64,000 bases of DNA from an uncultured Hungatella sp. (GTDB lineage: Bacteria > Bacillota > Clostridia > Lachnospirales > Lachnospiraceae). The DNA is taken from contig CATLBR010000011.1 in assembly GCA_949879795.1 (NCBI GenBank), forward strand, positions 35,066 to 99,065, given 5' to 3'. The notes beneath the pieces are model-generated. The model had not been told where the DNA came from. It saw nothing but the letters and a program-made list of their open reading frames with translations, and made no database searches. The position numbers and the translations under genes are program-made. Shown here in pieces: positions 55,272 to 63,605 of the stretch (its first letter is position 1; each line of letters begins with the position of its first letter).

Positions 55272-57234
55272 GATATTCTCCTTCCAGAAGTTTCAGAAAA
55301 TCCTCCTCCGACAAGATGGGAATTCCCAGCTCTCTGGCTTTTTTATTTTTTGAAGATGCAGAGTCCACATTGTTGTTGATCAGATAAGTGGTTTTGGAAG
55401 TGACCGTCCCTGTGGCCTTTCCTCCTTTGGACTCGATGAGCTTCTGCAGCTCCTTTCTGTTTTTAAAATGTTCCACGGAGCCGGTGATGACAAAGGTCAT
55501 GCCAGCGAATTCCCCGGATTCCTCTTCCTCCTCGGCGGGCTCGAAGGTCAGCTCCGCCAGAAGGTGGTCCACTGTCTCCTGGTTCTTCGGCTGAGCAAAA
55601 TAGCTGCACCAGGCGTCCGCCAGCACCTGTCCGATGCCGTCCACCTCTGTGAGAGACTCGCTGTCAGCCGCCCGCATGGCTGAGAAATCATATTTAAAAT
55701 GCCTGCACAGCATCCGGGCGTTGGCCAGTCCGATTCCCGTCACTCCCAGACCATAGACCATGCGCACCAAGGTGGTGTGGGAAGCCGCGGCGGCAGCCTG
55801 AATCAGTTTGTCATAGGACTTCTGCCCGAATCCCTCCATGGAGGTGATGGCATCCCTGTGCCGGTCCAGGTGGAAAATATCTGCGAACTCTCTGATGAAT
55901 CCTGCCCCGATAAATTTCTCCAGGGTAGCCTCGGAAAGCCCGTCGATATTCAGGGCATCACGGCTCACCAGCAGGGTAAAACTCTTGATCTTCTTGGCCT
56001 GGCAGTCCGGATTCGTGCAGTAGAGGGATTTCACGTCGTTCACCTGGCGTATCTGTGTATCCCCTCCGCACACGGGACATGTCCCGGGAATGTCCTTCAC
56101 ACCGCTTCTGGTGAGATTGTCAGCTATCTGAGGTATGATCATATTGGCCTTGTACACGGTGATGGAGTCCCCCGTTCCCAGTTCCAGATTCTCCATAATG
56201 CTGATATTGTGGACGCTGGCCCTGCTCACCGTGGTTCCCTCCAGTTCCACCGGCTCAAACACTGCCACCGGATTGATGAGGCCGGTTCTTGACGGGCTCC
56301 ACTCGATGTAGGAGAGTGTAGTCTCCCGAACTTCGTCAGCCCACTTGAAGGCGATGGAATTCCTGGGAAATTTTGCCGTGCGCCCCAGGGATTCCCCGTA
56401 AGCTATATCGTCAAAGGTCAGCACCAGGCCGTCGCTGGGAATGTCATAGCCGGTTATGGCCTGGGCGAAATACGCCACTTTTTCAGGAAGGGTCTCACTG
56501 GTGACAGTCTGGTGTTCCACCACCTGGAACCCCTGAGACATGAGCCACTGAAACTGCCGAACCCGGGAATTCTCAAAATCCACTCCTTCCGCCTGCACCA
56601 GGGCAAATGCCATAAAATTCACATGGCGCTGCGCCGTGATCTGATTGTTCAGCTGGCGCACGGAACCGGAGCACAGGTTTCTTGGATTCTTGTATCTGGC
56701 ATCTACCTCCTCGATCTCCTGGTTCATCTTCTCAAAATCAGAGTATTTGATCACCGCCTCGCCTCTGAGAACCAGAGTCCCTTTAAAAGGAATCTTCAGG
56801 GGAACGTTCTCGAAGACCCTGGCATTGTTGGTGATAACCTCCCCGATCTCCCCGTTTCCTCTGGTCACTGCCTTGGCCAGCGCCCCGTCCTCATAGGTAA
56901 GCACAATGGTAAGTCCGTCCAGTTTCCAGGAGAGAAGGCCTGTCTGCTCTCCCAGCCACTCCTGAAGCGCCCCCACCTCCTTGGTCTTGTCCAGCGACAG
57001 CATCGCCGACGGGTGGGGCTCCTTGGGAAGCTCGCTTAAAACCTGATAACCTACTTTCTGAGTAGGACTTCCCGCCAAAATCGTACCCGTCTCCTCCTCC
57101 AAAGCACACAGTTCATCATACAGACGGTCATACTCAAAATTGCTCATGATCTCCCTGTCTTCATCATAATAAGCCGCCGCCGCCGCTCCCAGCTCCCTGA
57201 CCAGCGCTTTCATTCTCTCCAGCTTCTCTTCCAT
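55261..57234 (-). CDS. ligA: NAD-dependent DNA ligase
   Basis: 657 residues. Order: Ia domain (YYDEDREIMSNFEYDRLYDE), adenylation domain with the Lys in LLSWKLDGLTIVLTYEDG, YKNPRNLCSGSVRQLN, FKWADEVRETTL, OB fold, four-Cys zinc finger (CPVCGGDTQ and LYCTNPDCQAKK), helix-hairpin-helix region (LVRMVYGLGVTGIGLANARM) and C-terminal BRCT domain (FAGMTFVITGSVEHFKNR). Motif I is KLDG, where many LigA have KIDG/KVDG. It seals nicks in DNA replication and repair. It begins one base after the rluF stop. Confidence 0.96.
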   Translation of the reverse strand: MEEKLERMKALVRELGAAAAAYYDEDREIMSNFEYDRLYDELCALEEETGTILAGSPTQKVGYQVLSELPKEPHPSAMLSLDKTKEVGALQEWLGEQTGLLSWKLDGLTIVLTYEDGALAKAVTRGNGEIGEVITNNARVFENVPLKIPFKGTLVLRGEAVIKYSDFEKMNQEIEEVDARYKNPRNLCSGSVRQLNNQITAQRHVNFMAFALVQAEGVDFENSRVRQFQWLMSQGFQVVEHQTVTSETLPEKVAYFAQAITGYDIPSDGLVLTFDDIAYGESLGRTAKFPRNSIAFKWADEVRETTLSYIEWSPSRTGLINPVAVFEPVELEGTTVSRASVHNISIMENLELGTGDSITVYKANMIIPQIADNLTRSGVKDIPGTCPVCGGDTQIRQVNDVKSLYCTNPDCQAKKIKSFTLLVSRDALNIDGLSEATLEKFIGAGFIREFADIFHLDRHRDAITSMEGFGQKSYDKLIQAAAAASHTTLVRMVYGLGVTGIGLANARMLCRHFKYDFSAMRAADSESLTEVDGIGQVLADAWCSYFAQPKNQETVDHLLAELTFEPAEEEEESGEFAGMTFVITGSVEHFKNRKELQKLIESKGGKATGTVTSKTTYLINNNVDSASSKNKKARELGIPILSEEDFLKLLEGEYHAD

Positions 57235-57235
57235 A

Positions 57236-58060
57236 TCACTCCTCCTGATTCGCGGTGTCTCCAGCCCGCCCTTTTCGTCTGGCGGCCGAACTGCCCGGTT
57301 TTCCGTCTTTTTCCTGCAGCATATCTGTCAGCGCCTTATATTCCTCAGGCGTCACATGACGCCAGGTTCCCTCCTTTAAATCTCCCAGCTCTATATTCAT
57401 GATTCGAATGCGCCGAAGTCCCCTGACACGATACCCGAAAGCCTCGCACATGCGGCGGATCTGCCGGTTCAGCCCCTGGGTCAGGGTGATATGAAACTGC
57501 CTGGCTCCCGTGACCCTGATTCTGCAGGGCCTGGTGGTCGTCTCCAGCTCCTTCAGGTACACACCCGCCTCCATGCCCTTCACAAATTCCTTCGTCACAG
57601 GCCTGTCCACCTGCACCACATATTCTTTCTCGTGTCCGTTTGCTCCCCTCATCATCTGATTCACCAGTTCTCCCTGATTTGTGAGGAAGATCAGCCCCTC
57701 CGAGTCCTTGTCAAGCCGTCCTGCCGGGTACACCCGGACGGGATAGTTCACCATCTCCACAATATTCTCCGCGCGGTCCTTGTCCGAGGTAGTACACACC
57801 ACCCCTCTGGGCTTGTTCACCGCCAGAAGCACTCTGGCTGGCCTGCCGCCGTCATCATGGCCTGCCGCCTTCCCGGTCTTCTCTTCCGCCCCCACCGTTT
57901 TCCCGTCACAGATCACCTTCTGGCTCCTCTGAATCTTCATCCCCATGACAGCCTGCTTCCCGTCAACCAGAACCTTTCCCGCCTGGACAAGCCGGTCCGC
58001 CTCCCTGCGGGAACAGATACCCATGTCGCTTAAATATTTATTTAAACGAATCTCTTCCAT
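57236..58060 (-). CDS. rluF: RsuA/RluF-type rRNA pseudouridine synthase
   Basis: 274 residues. S4 RNA-binding domain at about 4-65 (IRLNKYLSDMGICSRREADR). Catalytic domain: VLLAVNKPRGVVCTTSDKD, the active Asp in YPAGRLDKDSEGLIFLTN, GHEKEYVVQVDRPV and GLNRQIRRMCEAFGYRVRGL. A charged tail ends the protein. It isomerises one uridine in rRNA; RluF, RluB and RsuA are hard to tell apart from sequence, so the symbol is tentative. It is the first gene of the ligA-metA operon and the last clearly chromosomal gene before the mobile module. Confidence 0.9.
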   Translation of the reverse strand: MEEIRLNKYLSDMGICSRREADRLVQAGKVLVDGKQAVMGMKIQRSQKVICDGKTVGAEEKTGKAAGHDDGGRPARVLLAVNKPRGVVCTTSDKDRAENIVEMVNYPVRVYPAGRLDKDSEGLIFLTNQGELVNQMMRGANGHEKEYVVQVDRPVTKEFVKGMEAGVYLKELETTTRPCRIRVTGARQFHITLTQGLNRQIRRMCEAFGYRVRGLRRIRIMNIELGDLKEGTWRHVTPEEYKALTDMLQEKDGKPGSSAARRKGRAGDTANQEE

Positions 58061-58150
58061 AAAATTCTTTCTCCTGTCAAAATGCGGAAAACTCTCTGCC
58101 GGTCCGCGGTCGGGCGGGTGCAGGTTTACTCAATAAACATGGCATCCCCT

Positions 58151-58167
58151 ATGATACACCGTATCAT
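58151..58167. other. Short palindrome upstream of rluF, near mobile-module junction
   Basis: ATGATAC-acc-GTATCAT (7-base arms). It lies in the 173-base gap between the last module gene and rluF. It could be an operator, a weak terminator or an attachment-site element. Apart from this and a poor promoter-like TTACAA the gap holds nothing recognisable. Confidence 0.4.
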
Positions 58168-58233
58168 TAAATTCGCACCTTTGTAATATGCCTATTGTAA
58201 TTTCATTCTAACACCTGCCTCGGACGTGTGCAA

Positions 58234-58398
58234 TCATTTTTTTCTGGCATTCTTTTTCTCTCCAGGCGGAGGCGGCGCCGGTATTGCAGGAATCCCAGGA
58301 ATTTGTTTTTTTCTGTATTTTCTGGTATCGCAAGGGGACTCTTTTCTGCTGCACCATCCGCACGGTGTAATATACGGACATTCCTCGCCTAATCTCAT
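58234..58398 (-). CDS. Small Cys-rich protein of mobile module (54 aa)
   Basis: 54 codons from the ATG at 58398, with AGGAG 7 bases upstream. The start overlaps the previous stop as ATGA, the coupling used throughout this module. The sequence begins MRLGEECPYITPCGWCSR and has four Cys within 17 residues (CPYITPCGWCSRKESPC), a likely zinc-binding knuckle. It then has a Pro-rich stretch (IPGIPAIPAPPPPG) and a Lys-rich end. A longer overlapping frame here is less likely. Function unknown. Confidence 0.72.
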   Translation of the reverse strand: MRLGEECPYITPCGWCSRKESPCDTRKYRKKQIPGIPAIPAPPPPGEKKNARKK

Positions 58399-58661
58399 GC
58401 CAGCTCTCCTGCCTTCCCCTTTTCTTCCAGTGCAAGAGATAGTGCCTCTATGATGGCATCCATCCTCTTTGCCCCGATGCCCTTCACCGGCTGCAAGGCC
58501 TCCCTTATCTCCTGGCCGGTAAGCCCCGGCGTTGCCTCCTGGCCGTCCTTAAACCCGGATTTGTAGACGCTCTCTGCCCATAACGTCATTTGACAGTGAT
58601 CCATCCTCCGTATGTTCTGGTACTGCTTGCGGTTCAGAACAAAACCTTTGATTTTCCCCAT
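58395..58661 (-). CDS. Small helix-hairpin-helix protein of mobile module
   Basis: 88 residues from the ATG at 58661 behind AAGGAGGAG, 2 bases after the previous stop. The N-terminus is KIKGFVLNRKQYQNIRRMDH. The C-terminal half carries the HhH-like LQPVKGIGAKRMDAIIEALS, suggesting non-specific DNA contact. It is similar in style to small phage early proteins. Function unknown. Confidence 0.75.
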   Translation of the reverse strand: MGKIKGFVLNRKQYQNIRRMDHCQMTLWAESVYKSGFKDGQEATPGLTGQEIREALQPVKGIGAKRMDAIIEALSLALEEKGKAGELA

Positions 58662-58663
58662 CT

Positions 58664-59401
58664 TCACTCCTCCTTACTTTTCCAGACTGTTCCATCGCGC
58701 TCATAGATCGTATCCGTCGGTACCAGGTTCTTTTCATTCAGATACTCGCAGTATGCAAGACACTCCTCTCTGGTGGAGAACAGAAGATAGCTCTGGTCTT
58801 CCCGTTTCTCCAACACATCAAAGGATGTTCCTTGTACCACCAAATTCTTCTCTGCAAATACGGTACCGGCATAATCCAGTTTATAGTACCTTTCCCCTTC
58901 TTTTCCGCAGGCGGTATACCATGCAGCTATTTTTCTATCCCTATCCGCCAGCTCGTACCGCACCATTTTTTCCGGAACCATAACTTTCGCCCTGCTTTTT
59001 TCGCATTCGCATTCGTCATTGACTTGATTCCCGGACGGAAGTGTTACCTGGATTCTCCGGTTCTTATCGCACTTATCGCACTTAGGCCCATATAGATATT
59101 CCCAGCTCGGCCTCCAGAAGAATACCCGGAACCTCTCCATTACCTCCTCTATTCTCATACGCTTCGCATTGTTCTCCGCTTCGCGTATCATCATATCACA
59201 TTCCATCTTTTTCCGCTCATAGTCCCTCTTTACCTGTTCAAAGTTATACTTAATTCCCTGGAGTTTCCGGTTCTCCGCTTTCAGCCGCTCCATCTCCTCC
59301 AGGAACTCACTCTTTATCGACTTTGCCAGGCTCTCTTTAAACTCCTCCACCTGCATCTCAAATTCAGATGGCTCACAATAAAAATCTTCCGGATAATACA
59401 T
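58664..59401 (-). CDS. Phage-like coiled-coil protein with Cys knuckle
   Basis: 245 residues from the ATG at 59401, 5 bases after AAGGAGGAG. Residues about 15-95 are a Lys/Glu-rich coiled coil (FKESLAKSIKSEFLEEMERL; KRDYERKKMECDMMI). A CDKCDK and CECEK pair around residues 108-135 may bind zinc. The C-terminal part is mixed alpha/beta with no known motif (YYKLDYAGTVFAEKNLV). I do not recognise the family. The setting among ssb and ParB-like genes suggests a phage early-region protein. Confidence 0.78.
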   Translation of the reverse strand: MYYPEDFYCEPSEFEMQVEEFKESLAKSIKSEFLEEMERLKAENRKLQGIKYNFEQVKRDYERKKMECDMMIREAENNAKRMRIEEVMERFRVFFWRPSWEYLYGPKCDKCDKNRRIQVTLPSGNQVNDECECEKSRAKVMVPEKMVRYELADRDRKIAAWYTACGKEGERYYKLDYAGTVFAEKNLVVQGTSFDVLEKREDQSYLLFSTREECLAYCEYLNEKNLVPTDTIYERDGTVWKSKEE

Positions 59402-59402
59402 G

Positions 59403-59627
59403 TCACTCCTCCTTTGCCAGCTTATCAAACACTTCCGCCGCTTCACATTCCGCGCATCTGTATACTTCTTTCACGTTGCCATAACCATTCACTCCAATGT
59501 CCAGCATCCGGGAAAATGCCCTGCATAAATAGAATGTCCTTTCGTCTGGTCCTACCTTTGCCTCCGCCTTTATGAAACACGGACACTTCCTGCAATCGTC
59601 CTGCACTTCTATAACTATCTTTGCCAT
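59403..59627 (-). CDS. Small Cys-rich protein of mobile module
   Basis: 74 residues, start behind GGAGG (6-base spacing). Cys in DDCRKCPCF, LCRAF and YRCAECEAAEV look like a metal-binding set. It ends one base before the coiled-coil protein start. No family is recognised. Confidence 0.72.
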   Translation of the reverse strand: MAKIVIEVQDDCRKCPCFIKAEAKVGPDERTFYLCRAFSRMLDIGVNGYGNVKEVYRCAECEAAEVFDKLAKEE

Positions 59628-59640
59628 GATATACCTCCAG

Positions 59641-59835
59641 TCATTCTAGCATAACTACTTCCAGCGTCTCTGCGTCTATGTATCCCACTATCTTCTGATG
59701 CGGAGCTTCCCCTTTTGAGAAGTAGCACTTGCTGAAATCATTTCCGCATCCTTGTATGGAATATCCCTCTGCCCTTAACTTATCACATACGGCATTGTGG
59801 GCTATCGCCTTCTTCAATATGTGTTCCGGAACCAC
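59641..59835 (-). CDS. Small protein of mobile module
   Basis: 64 residues from a GTG at 59835, 8 bases after GGAGGGG. The sequence has helix (EHILKKAIAHNAVCDKLRAE) then beta (HQKIVGYIDAETLEVVMLE), with three Cys. It sits 21 bases after the PP-loop gene. No family is recognised. Confidence 0.65.
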   Translation of the reverse strand: MVPEHILKKAIAHNAVCDKLRAEGYSIQGCGNDFSKCYFSKGEAPHQKIVGYIDAETLEVVMLE

Positions 59836-59856
59836 TCTATTCCCCTCCTTCCTTAA

Positions 59857-61209
59857 TCAGCATGGTCCGCCCTCTGCCCCATGAAAAGCGCCGGCAGGGT
59901 ACATCCAGTTTCCTTTCACATACACATCATCAGCTGTGAACTCTCCAGTCACCAGGCTATGTATCGCCGCTAAGTCTCCATGATACACGCAAGATTCCGC
60001 ATCTCCCACGAACGTATCCAGATCGCACTTATTATCCAGGGTAAACCCCAGAATCTCCTCGTCCTGCTTCAGCAAGGCATAGTCCTCCGGATATAATTCC
60101 CGGATGCCTGCAAACAATTTGGGAGTGGAGAAAATGCACATCGCGCAACTGCACCGGTTCCACCCGGCACGGTAGCAAGGGTGGGGATTTACATTGTGCC
60201 TCTTTAGCACTTCCCAGACATCCTTCTCTGAATAGTCAATGACCGGCCTCCACTGGTGAACCAGGCGGTGCGCCTTTGCCTCTGCATTTGTCCGGTGTAT
60301 CTCCATTTCGTTATACTTCGCCCTTCCGGAAGATTCCCCTCGCCTTTCCCCGGACACCACCAGAACCTTCACATTTGCCCTGGTCTTTTCCAGGTTTGAT
60401 GTCACACTGTCCTGGACGGCAGCTTTCAGATTTCCGCTGCACCATCTCCCCTGGTGGGTTCCCCCTTTGGCCGGGAACATGTGGCGCTTGCCTCCCAGCT
60501 CCTCCAGCTGCTTCAACCTTGACAGATTAGACATCACCGTATCAGCCACCATGATTTTCAGATATGCACTGCACCACCGGCGGCTCAAATCACCAGTCTT
60601 TGCAGGAAACTTCATTCTGTACCCCAGCTTTTTCAGCTCATTCTCCATATCATCCGTTGCCTTTTCCTTGATTTCCTGGCACTTGATATAGTTCTGTGAC
60701 AGCTTGCAGCGTATGACCTCCCCGGTCTCCGGCTCCATCCACTCTACCGGCTCGCTTGCCCCTATTCTGTAAAGCTCTCCGAAAAAGCCGTTTACCCTCC
60801 ACGATAGCCGGAGTGGCACTCCTTCCGCCTCTGCGAATGACCGGACGTAATTATGGGTGCATCTCCAGTCCATACGCCTGCATGGATGCCCTCCGTCTAT
60901 ATCGTGGTGCCAGAACTCTATCTTTCCCTTCGGCACTCCCATCTCCAGCAATTTATAGTAGCAAGCTACGCTGTCTTTCCCTCCGGATAAGAGGACTGCC
61001 ACCAGGTCATATTCTTCTAAGGGCAGCAATTCCTCAAGGTATATCCGCTGGAAATGGGCTGAATCCTGCCGTCCTGGGACATATGGTCTTATTCCGATTC
61101 CCTGGCCGTAAATAGGTGTATCCGGCTTTCCCTTGACAACCGGCGTATCCTTTGTACAGTCTGCATCCTTTATGAACATATCACCAAATTGGTTCATCAG
61201 GTCCTTCAT
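59857..61209 (-). CDS. PP-loop (PAPS reductase-like) protein with internal duplication
   Basis: 450 residues. PP-loop SGGKDS in YDLVAVLLSGGKDSVACYYK near residue 60, then EFWHHDIDGGHPCRRMDWRC. Two tandem copies of the RWC-containing unit: FPAKTGDLSRRWCSAYLK and FPAKGGTHQGRWCSGNLK, each followed by a V-D-V-SNL helix, about 48 residues apart. Then VVSGERRGESSGRAKY and a Cys cluster (HPCYRAGWNRCSCAMCIFS). PAPS-reductase-family proteins activate or reduce sulfate or act on nucleotides; phage members have no agreed role. The start overlaps the ASCH gene stop as ATGA. Confidence 0.88.
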   Translation of the reverse strand: MKDLMNQFGDMFIKDADCTKDTPVVKGKPDTPIYGQGIGIRPYVPGRQDSAHFQRIYLEELLPLEEYDLVAVLLSGGKDSVACYYKLLEMGVPKGKIEFWHHDIDGGHPCRRMDWRCTHNYVRSFAEAEGVPLRLSWRVNGFFGELYRIGASEPVEWMEPETGEVIRCKLSQNYIKCQEIKEKATDDMENELKKLGYRMKFPAKTGDLSRRWCSAYLKIMVADTVMSNLSRLKQLEELGGKRHMFPAKGGTHQGRWCSGNLKAAVQDSVTSNLEKTRANVKVLVVSGERRGESSGRAKYNEMEIHRTNAEAKAHRLVHQWRPVIDYSEKDVWEVLKRHNVNPHPCYRAGWNRCSCAMCIFSTPKLFAGIRELYPEDYALLKQDEEILGFTLDNKCDLDTFVGDAESCVYHGDLAAIHSLVTGEFTADDVYVKGNWMYPAGAFHGAEGGPC

Positions 61210-61556
61210 ACTACATCAGCTCCCATGAATTTTGATACTTTCTCGATATGGAACCGAAAATACTCCTTTCCAGGAGCCGCGCCCCACTCCTCCCTTCCGG
61301 TACCGATGGAGAGCGTACACATGACTTCTACCTCCGGCACATCTGCCCCGTACCCATTTTGCAGGATGACCGGCAGCGCCTTTTCTGTCCGCTTTTCCCT
61401 CAACAGCTCCATCACTGTATCCGTTTCACTGTCCGGGAACCCCAGCCAGTGGATGATCCGAACTATCCAGTAGGGCTTTATCTGCCGGTACTCCTCCGGC
61501 TTTTCCCCGGCAAGAATCATGTCAAGCCATTTTTTCTTTATAGGCAATTTCAGCAT
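61206..61556 (-). CDS. ASCH-domain protein
   Basis: 116 residues behind GGAGG. The opening LPIKKKWLDMILAGEKPEEY followed by R matches the ASCH/PUA-like signature. The rest is beta-rich (VEVMCTLSIGTG; YFRFHIEKVSKFMG). ASCH domains bind RNA or modified nucleotides, and members are frequent in phages. Translation is coupled to the PP-loop gene by ATGA. Confidence 0.82.
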   Translation of the reverse strand: MLKLPIKKKWLDMILAGEKPEEYRQIKPYWIVRIIHWLGFPDSETDTVMELLREKRTEKALPVILQNGYGADVPEVEVMCTLSIGTGREEWGAAPGKEYFRFHIEKVSKFMGADVV

Positions 61557-61671
61557 CGCGCCGCCTCCTTCCGCGTTTCCTCATTTTCACAGAGCATTTT
61601 CTGGAGCAATAGACCTTATCCGCCAGCTCCGTCACGAATACCTTATGGCACTCCGGACATACCTTTTTCAC
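61522..61671 (-). CDS. Small zinc-ribbon protein (49 aa)
   Basis: 49 codons from a GTG at 61671 that overlaps the previous stop as GTGA, with GGAGGGAG upstream. The protein is MKKVCPECHKVFVTELADKV-YCSRKC with a basic tail (MRKRGRRRR). CxxC and YCSRKC are a treble-clef-like zinc site seen in small phage proteins. Its last 35 bases overlap the ASCH gene start in another frame, a larger overlap than usual. Without this gene the stretch is a rare gap in the module. Confidence 0.7.
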   Translation of the reverse strand: MKKVCPECHKVFVTELADKVYCSRKCSVKMRKRGRRRRDAEIAYKEKMA

Positions 61672-61946
61672 CCCTGCTCCCTCCATTTCTCCAGCTCTCT
61701 CCTGGCTTTCTCCTCTTCTTTATAGGCATTGAATAAAGCAGCCTCGCTCCCATCCACAAAGCATATATCATCTGCCACCGGCATAACGACTGTTCCATCC
61801 GGCAGCTCCACGATAGCCACAGAATAGTTGCCAGCTCCATTCTCAAATTCCTCATAGTTGCTGCCCCATTGATGGAACTTTCCAATCGTGAAATCATGGT
61901 AGGTTCCAGCTTTATAATATCTGCCTTTGCAGTACCTTTCCCTCAT
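61668..61946 (-). CDS. Small phage-like protein
   Basis: 92 residues from the ATG at 61946, which overlaps the preceding stop as ATGA and follows GAGGAGG. The sequence is beta-rich (RYYKAGTYHDFTIGKFHQWG; IVELPDGTVVMPVADDICFV) with a helical C-terminus (KEEEKARRELEKWREQG). No known motif. Function unknown. Confidence 0.75.
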   Translation of the reverse strand: MRERYCKGRYYKAGTYHDFTIGKFHQWGSNYEEFENGAGNYSVAIVELPDGTVVMPVADDICFVDGSEAALFNAYKEEEKARRELEKWREQG

Positions 61947-62212
61947 TCCGCATCCTCCTCTCTGCCAAATGTCTTTTTCCAGCACTCCGGGCACATTCCG
62001 CTGATGAACATTTCCCGGATTTCGGGAGGGAGGTCATGCAGCATTTCCTCCGCATGTCCCTCTCCCTCCAGGAATCTGTCCAGCCGATAATACAAATCAT
62101 TGTTCATGTCGATTCTGTATGTCTCGTGGCAGAACCGGCACTCCACGGCATATTCATACTCTGCCTTTCCTGGAGGCATGGTAAAAATCTTTTTCACCTT
62201 AGTCTGGTTCAT
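61943..62212 (-). CDS. Small Cys-rich phage-like protein
   Basis: 89 residues from the ATG at 62212, overlapping the ParB-like stop as ATGA. Two Cys pairs (ECRFCHETY and GMCPECWKKTF), about 55 residues apart, suggest a zinc site around a helical middle. Function unknown. Confidence 0.75.
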   Translation of the reverse strand: MNQTKVKKIFTMPPGKAEYEYAVECRFCHETYRIDMNNDLYYRLDRFLEGEGHAEEMLHDLPPEIREMFISGMCPECWKKTFGREEDAE

Positions 62213-63591
62213 TCCTTCGGCTCCTCCTTCTTGATATAGCACTCATGGGAACCCTCCATCACCTTGTTCTGTTCCTCCTCCGCATAGGAAAATCCATACT
62301 TCTCCAGAATTTCCGTAAAGTGCGTGATAAATTCCCCAGTTTCTTTCTTATATGTTCCATCCCATTCCGTAAAATCTTTATTATCGGTAGCGCAGAAAGC
62401 GCCAATCATCAGCTGATGCTCCAGGCTCAATTTCTGGAATTTATCGCTGCATTTCTCTTTTTCCTCGTCCGACATGTTCCACCAGTCTTTAGCATCTGAC
62501 AAGAACGCCATAAGCGTGGTCTTATTCATATATCCGCAGGCATCCACAATCACGCTCCAGAATCCCTTGATAACATCCTCCGTATCCTTCAGCGGCTCAA
62601 TTTTCCCTGCTACGGCATTTCTGATGAAACTTTTCCTCTGGGCTGTCATCTCCTTTGCAATCGCCTTGATAGTTTTCTTATTCTTCTCCTTCTCCTTCTG
62701 GAGGCGTTCCGCCTCTGTTATCGGTTCTTTTGAGTTATCCCTTTTCCGGATTACGTTTACTGACCGGTACGACTTATGGTAGAAGCATCCCTCGAACTTC
62801 TTTTTGCTGATCCTCTTAGGAGCAGACTTTTCAGTGTTAATCCACTCCACGGTTTCCCACTTCCCGGAATACTGGTCCTTCTCATATTCCTTCGGTGCCG
62901 CGCCGATTCCTGCCTCCTCCAGCATCTCAATAATCTTAGCCGCCACCTTATCACGGTGAATTTCCTCGGCGGCATTTTTCGCTCTCCAGACTAAATCCCT
63001 GGAACTAGATGCCTCTTTCAGAATCTTATCTCTTATCTTGATGTCCTCGATCTGCTCCAGTGCATAGAGGTCCGTCAGAGACATCTGGAAGGCTTCGTCC
63101 TTTTCCTTTTTCAGCAAAACGTCCTGGTTCAGCTTTGCGATATTCAGCCGGTGCCGTACCGTAGTTTTGGAGAATCCGGTCTTTTCCGCGATGCTCTCCT
63201 CTGTTTCCCCCAGGTCTAACATCATTTGGAAACCGTTTGCCTGCTCCCAGATGGTGAGGTCTGCCCTCTGCATATTCTCCTCCAGCATGATTGACATCTG
63301 CTCGCGCTCCGAAAGTCCCCTCGCTATCTTGCAGGGAAACTCCGTCACCCCTGCCTGGGAACCTGCAGCATACCGGCGATGCCCTATGAGGGTGACATAT
63401 TTTTCCTCCTCTTGCCCTATTGTGGCATCCGGGTCTACATCCACCAGCGGAATTACCGTAAGGTTCTGCATGATTCCATGAATTTTGATAGACTCCACCA
63501 ACTCTGACAAATCCCCCAGGTTCTTCCTGGGATTGTTCGGATGCGCCATGATCCTCTCTGCCTTGATATTTACAATATTACTGTTTTCCAT
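62209..63591 (-). CDS. ParB/Spo0J-like protein of phage or plasmid type
   Basis: 460 residues, start behind AAGGAGGG. N-terminal ParB nuclease-like fold: IMAHPNNPRKNLGDLSELVE, SIKIHGIMQNLTVIPL, TLIGHRRYAAGSQAG and IMLEENMQRADLTIWEQANG. A helix-turn-helix follows (TEESIAEKTGFSKTTVRHRL). The C-terminal half is Lys/Glu-rich and helical and unlike chromosomal ParB. No ParA lies next to it. In phages such proteins often sit beside ssb and may act in DNA replication or as regulators, not only in partition. Confidence 0.88.
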   Translation of the reverse strand: MENSNIVNIKAERIMAHPNNPRKNLGDLSELVESIKIHGIMQNLTVIPLVDVDPDATIGQEEEKYVTLIGHRRYAAGSQAGVTEFPCKIARGLSEREQMSIMLEENMQRADLTIWEQANGFQMMLDLGETEESIAEKTGFSKTTVRHRLNIAKLNQDVLLKKEKDEAFQMSLTDLYALEQIEDIKIRDKILKEASSSRDLVWRAKNAAEEIHRDKVAAKIIEMLEEAGIGAAPKEYEKDQYSGKWETVEWINTEKSAPKRISKKKFEGCFYHKSYRSVNVIRKRDNSKEPITEAERLQKEKEKNKKTIKAIAKEMTAQRKSFIRNAVAGKIEPLKDTEDVIKGFWSVIVDACGYMNKTTLMAFLSDAKDWWNMSDEEKEKCSDKFQKLSLEHQLMIGAFCATDNKDFTEWDGTYKKETGEFITHFTEILEKYGFSYAEEEQNKVMEGSHECYIKKEEPKE

Positions 63592-63605
63592 GATTTCCCT
63601 CCTTT

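Noticed and set aside
58208..58435. 75-codon minus-strand frame at the module end
   Set aside because: The overlapping 54-codon frame has the ATGA coupling, an AGGAG site and a Cys knuckle, so it is the better call.
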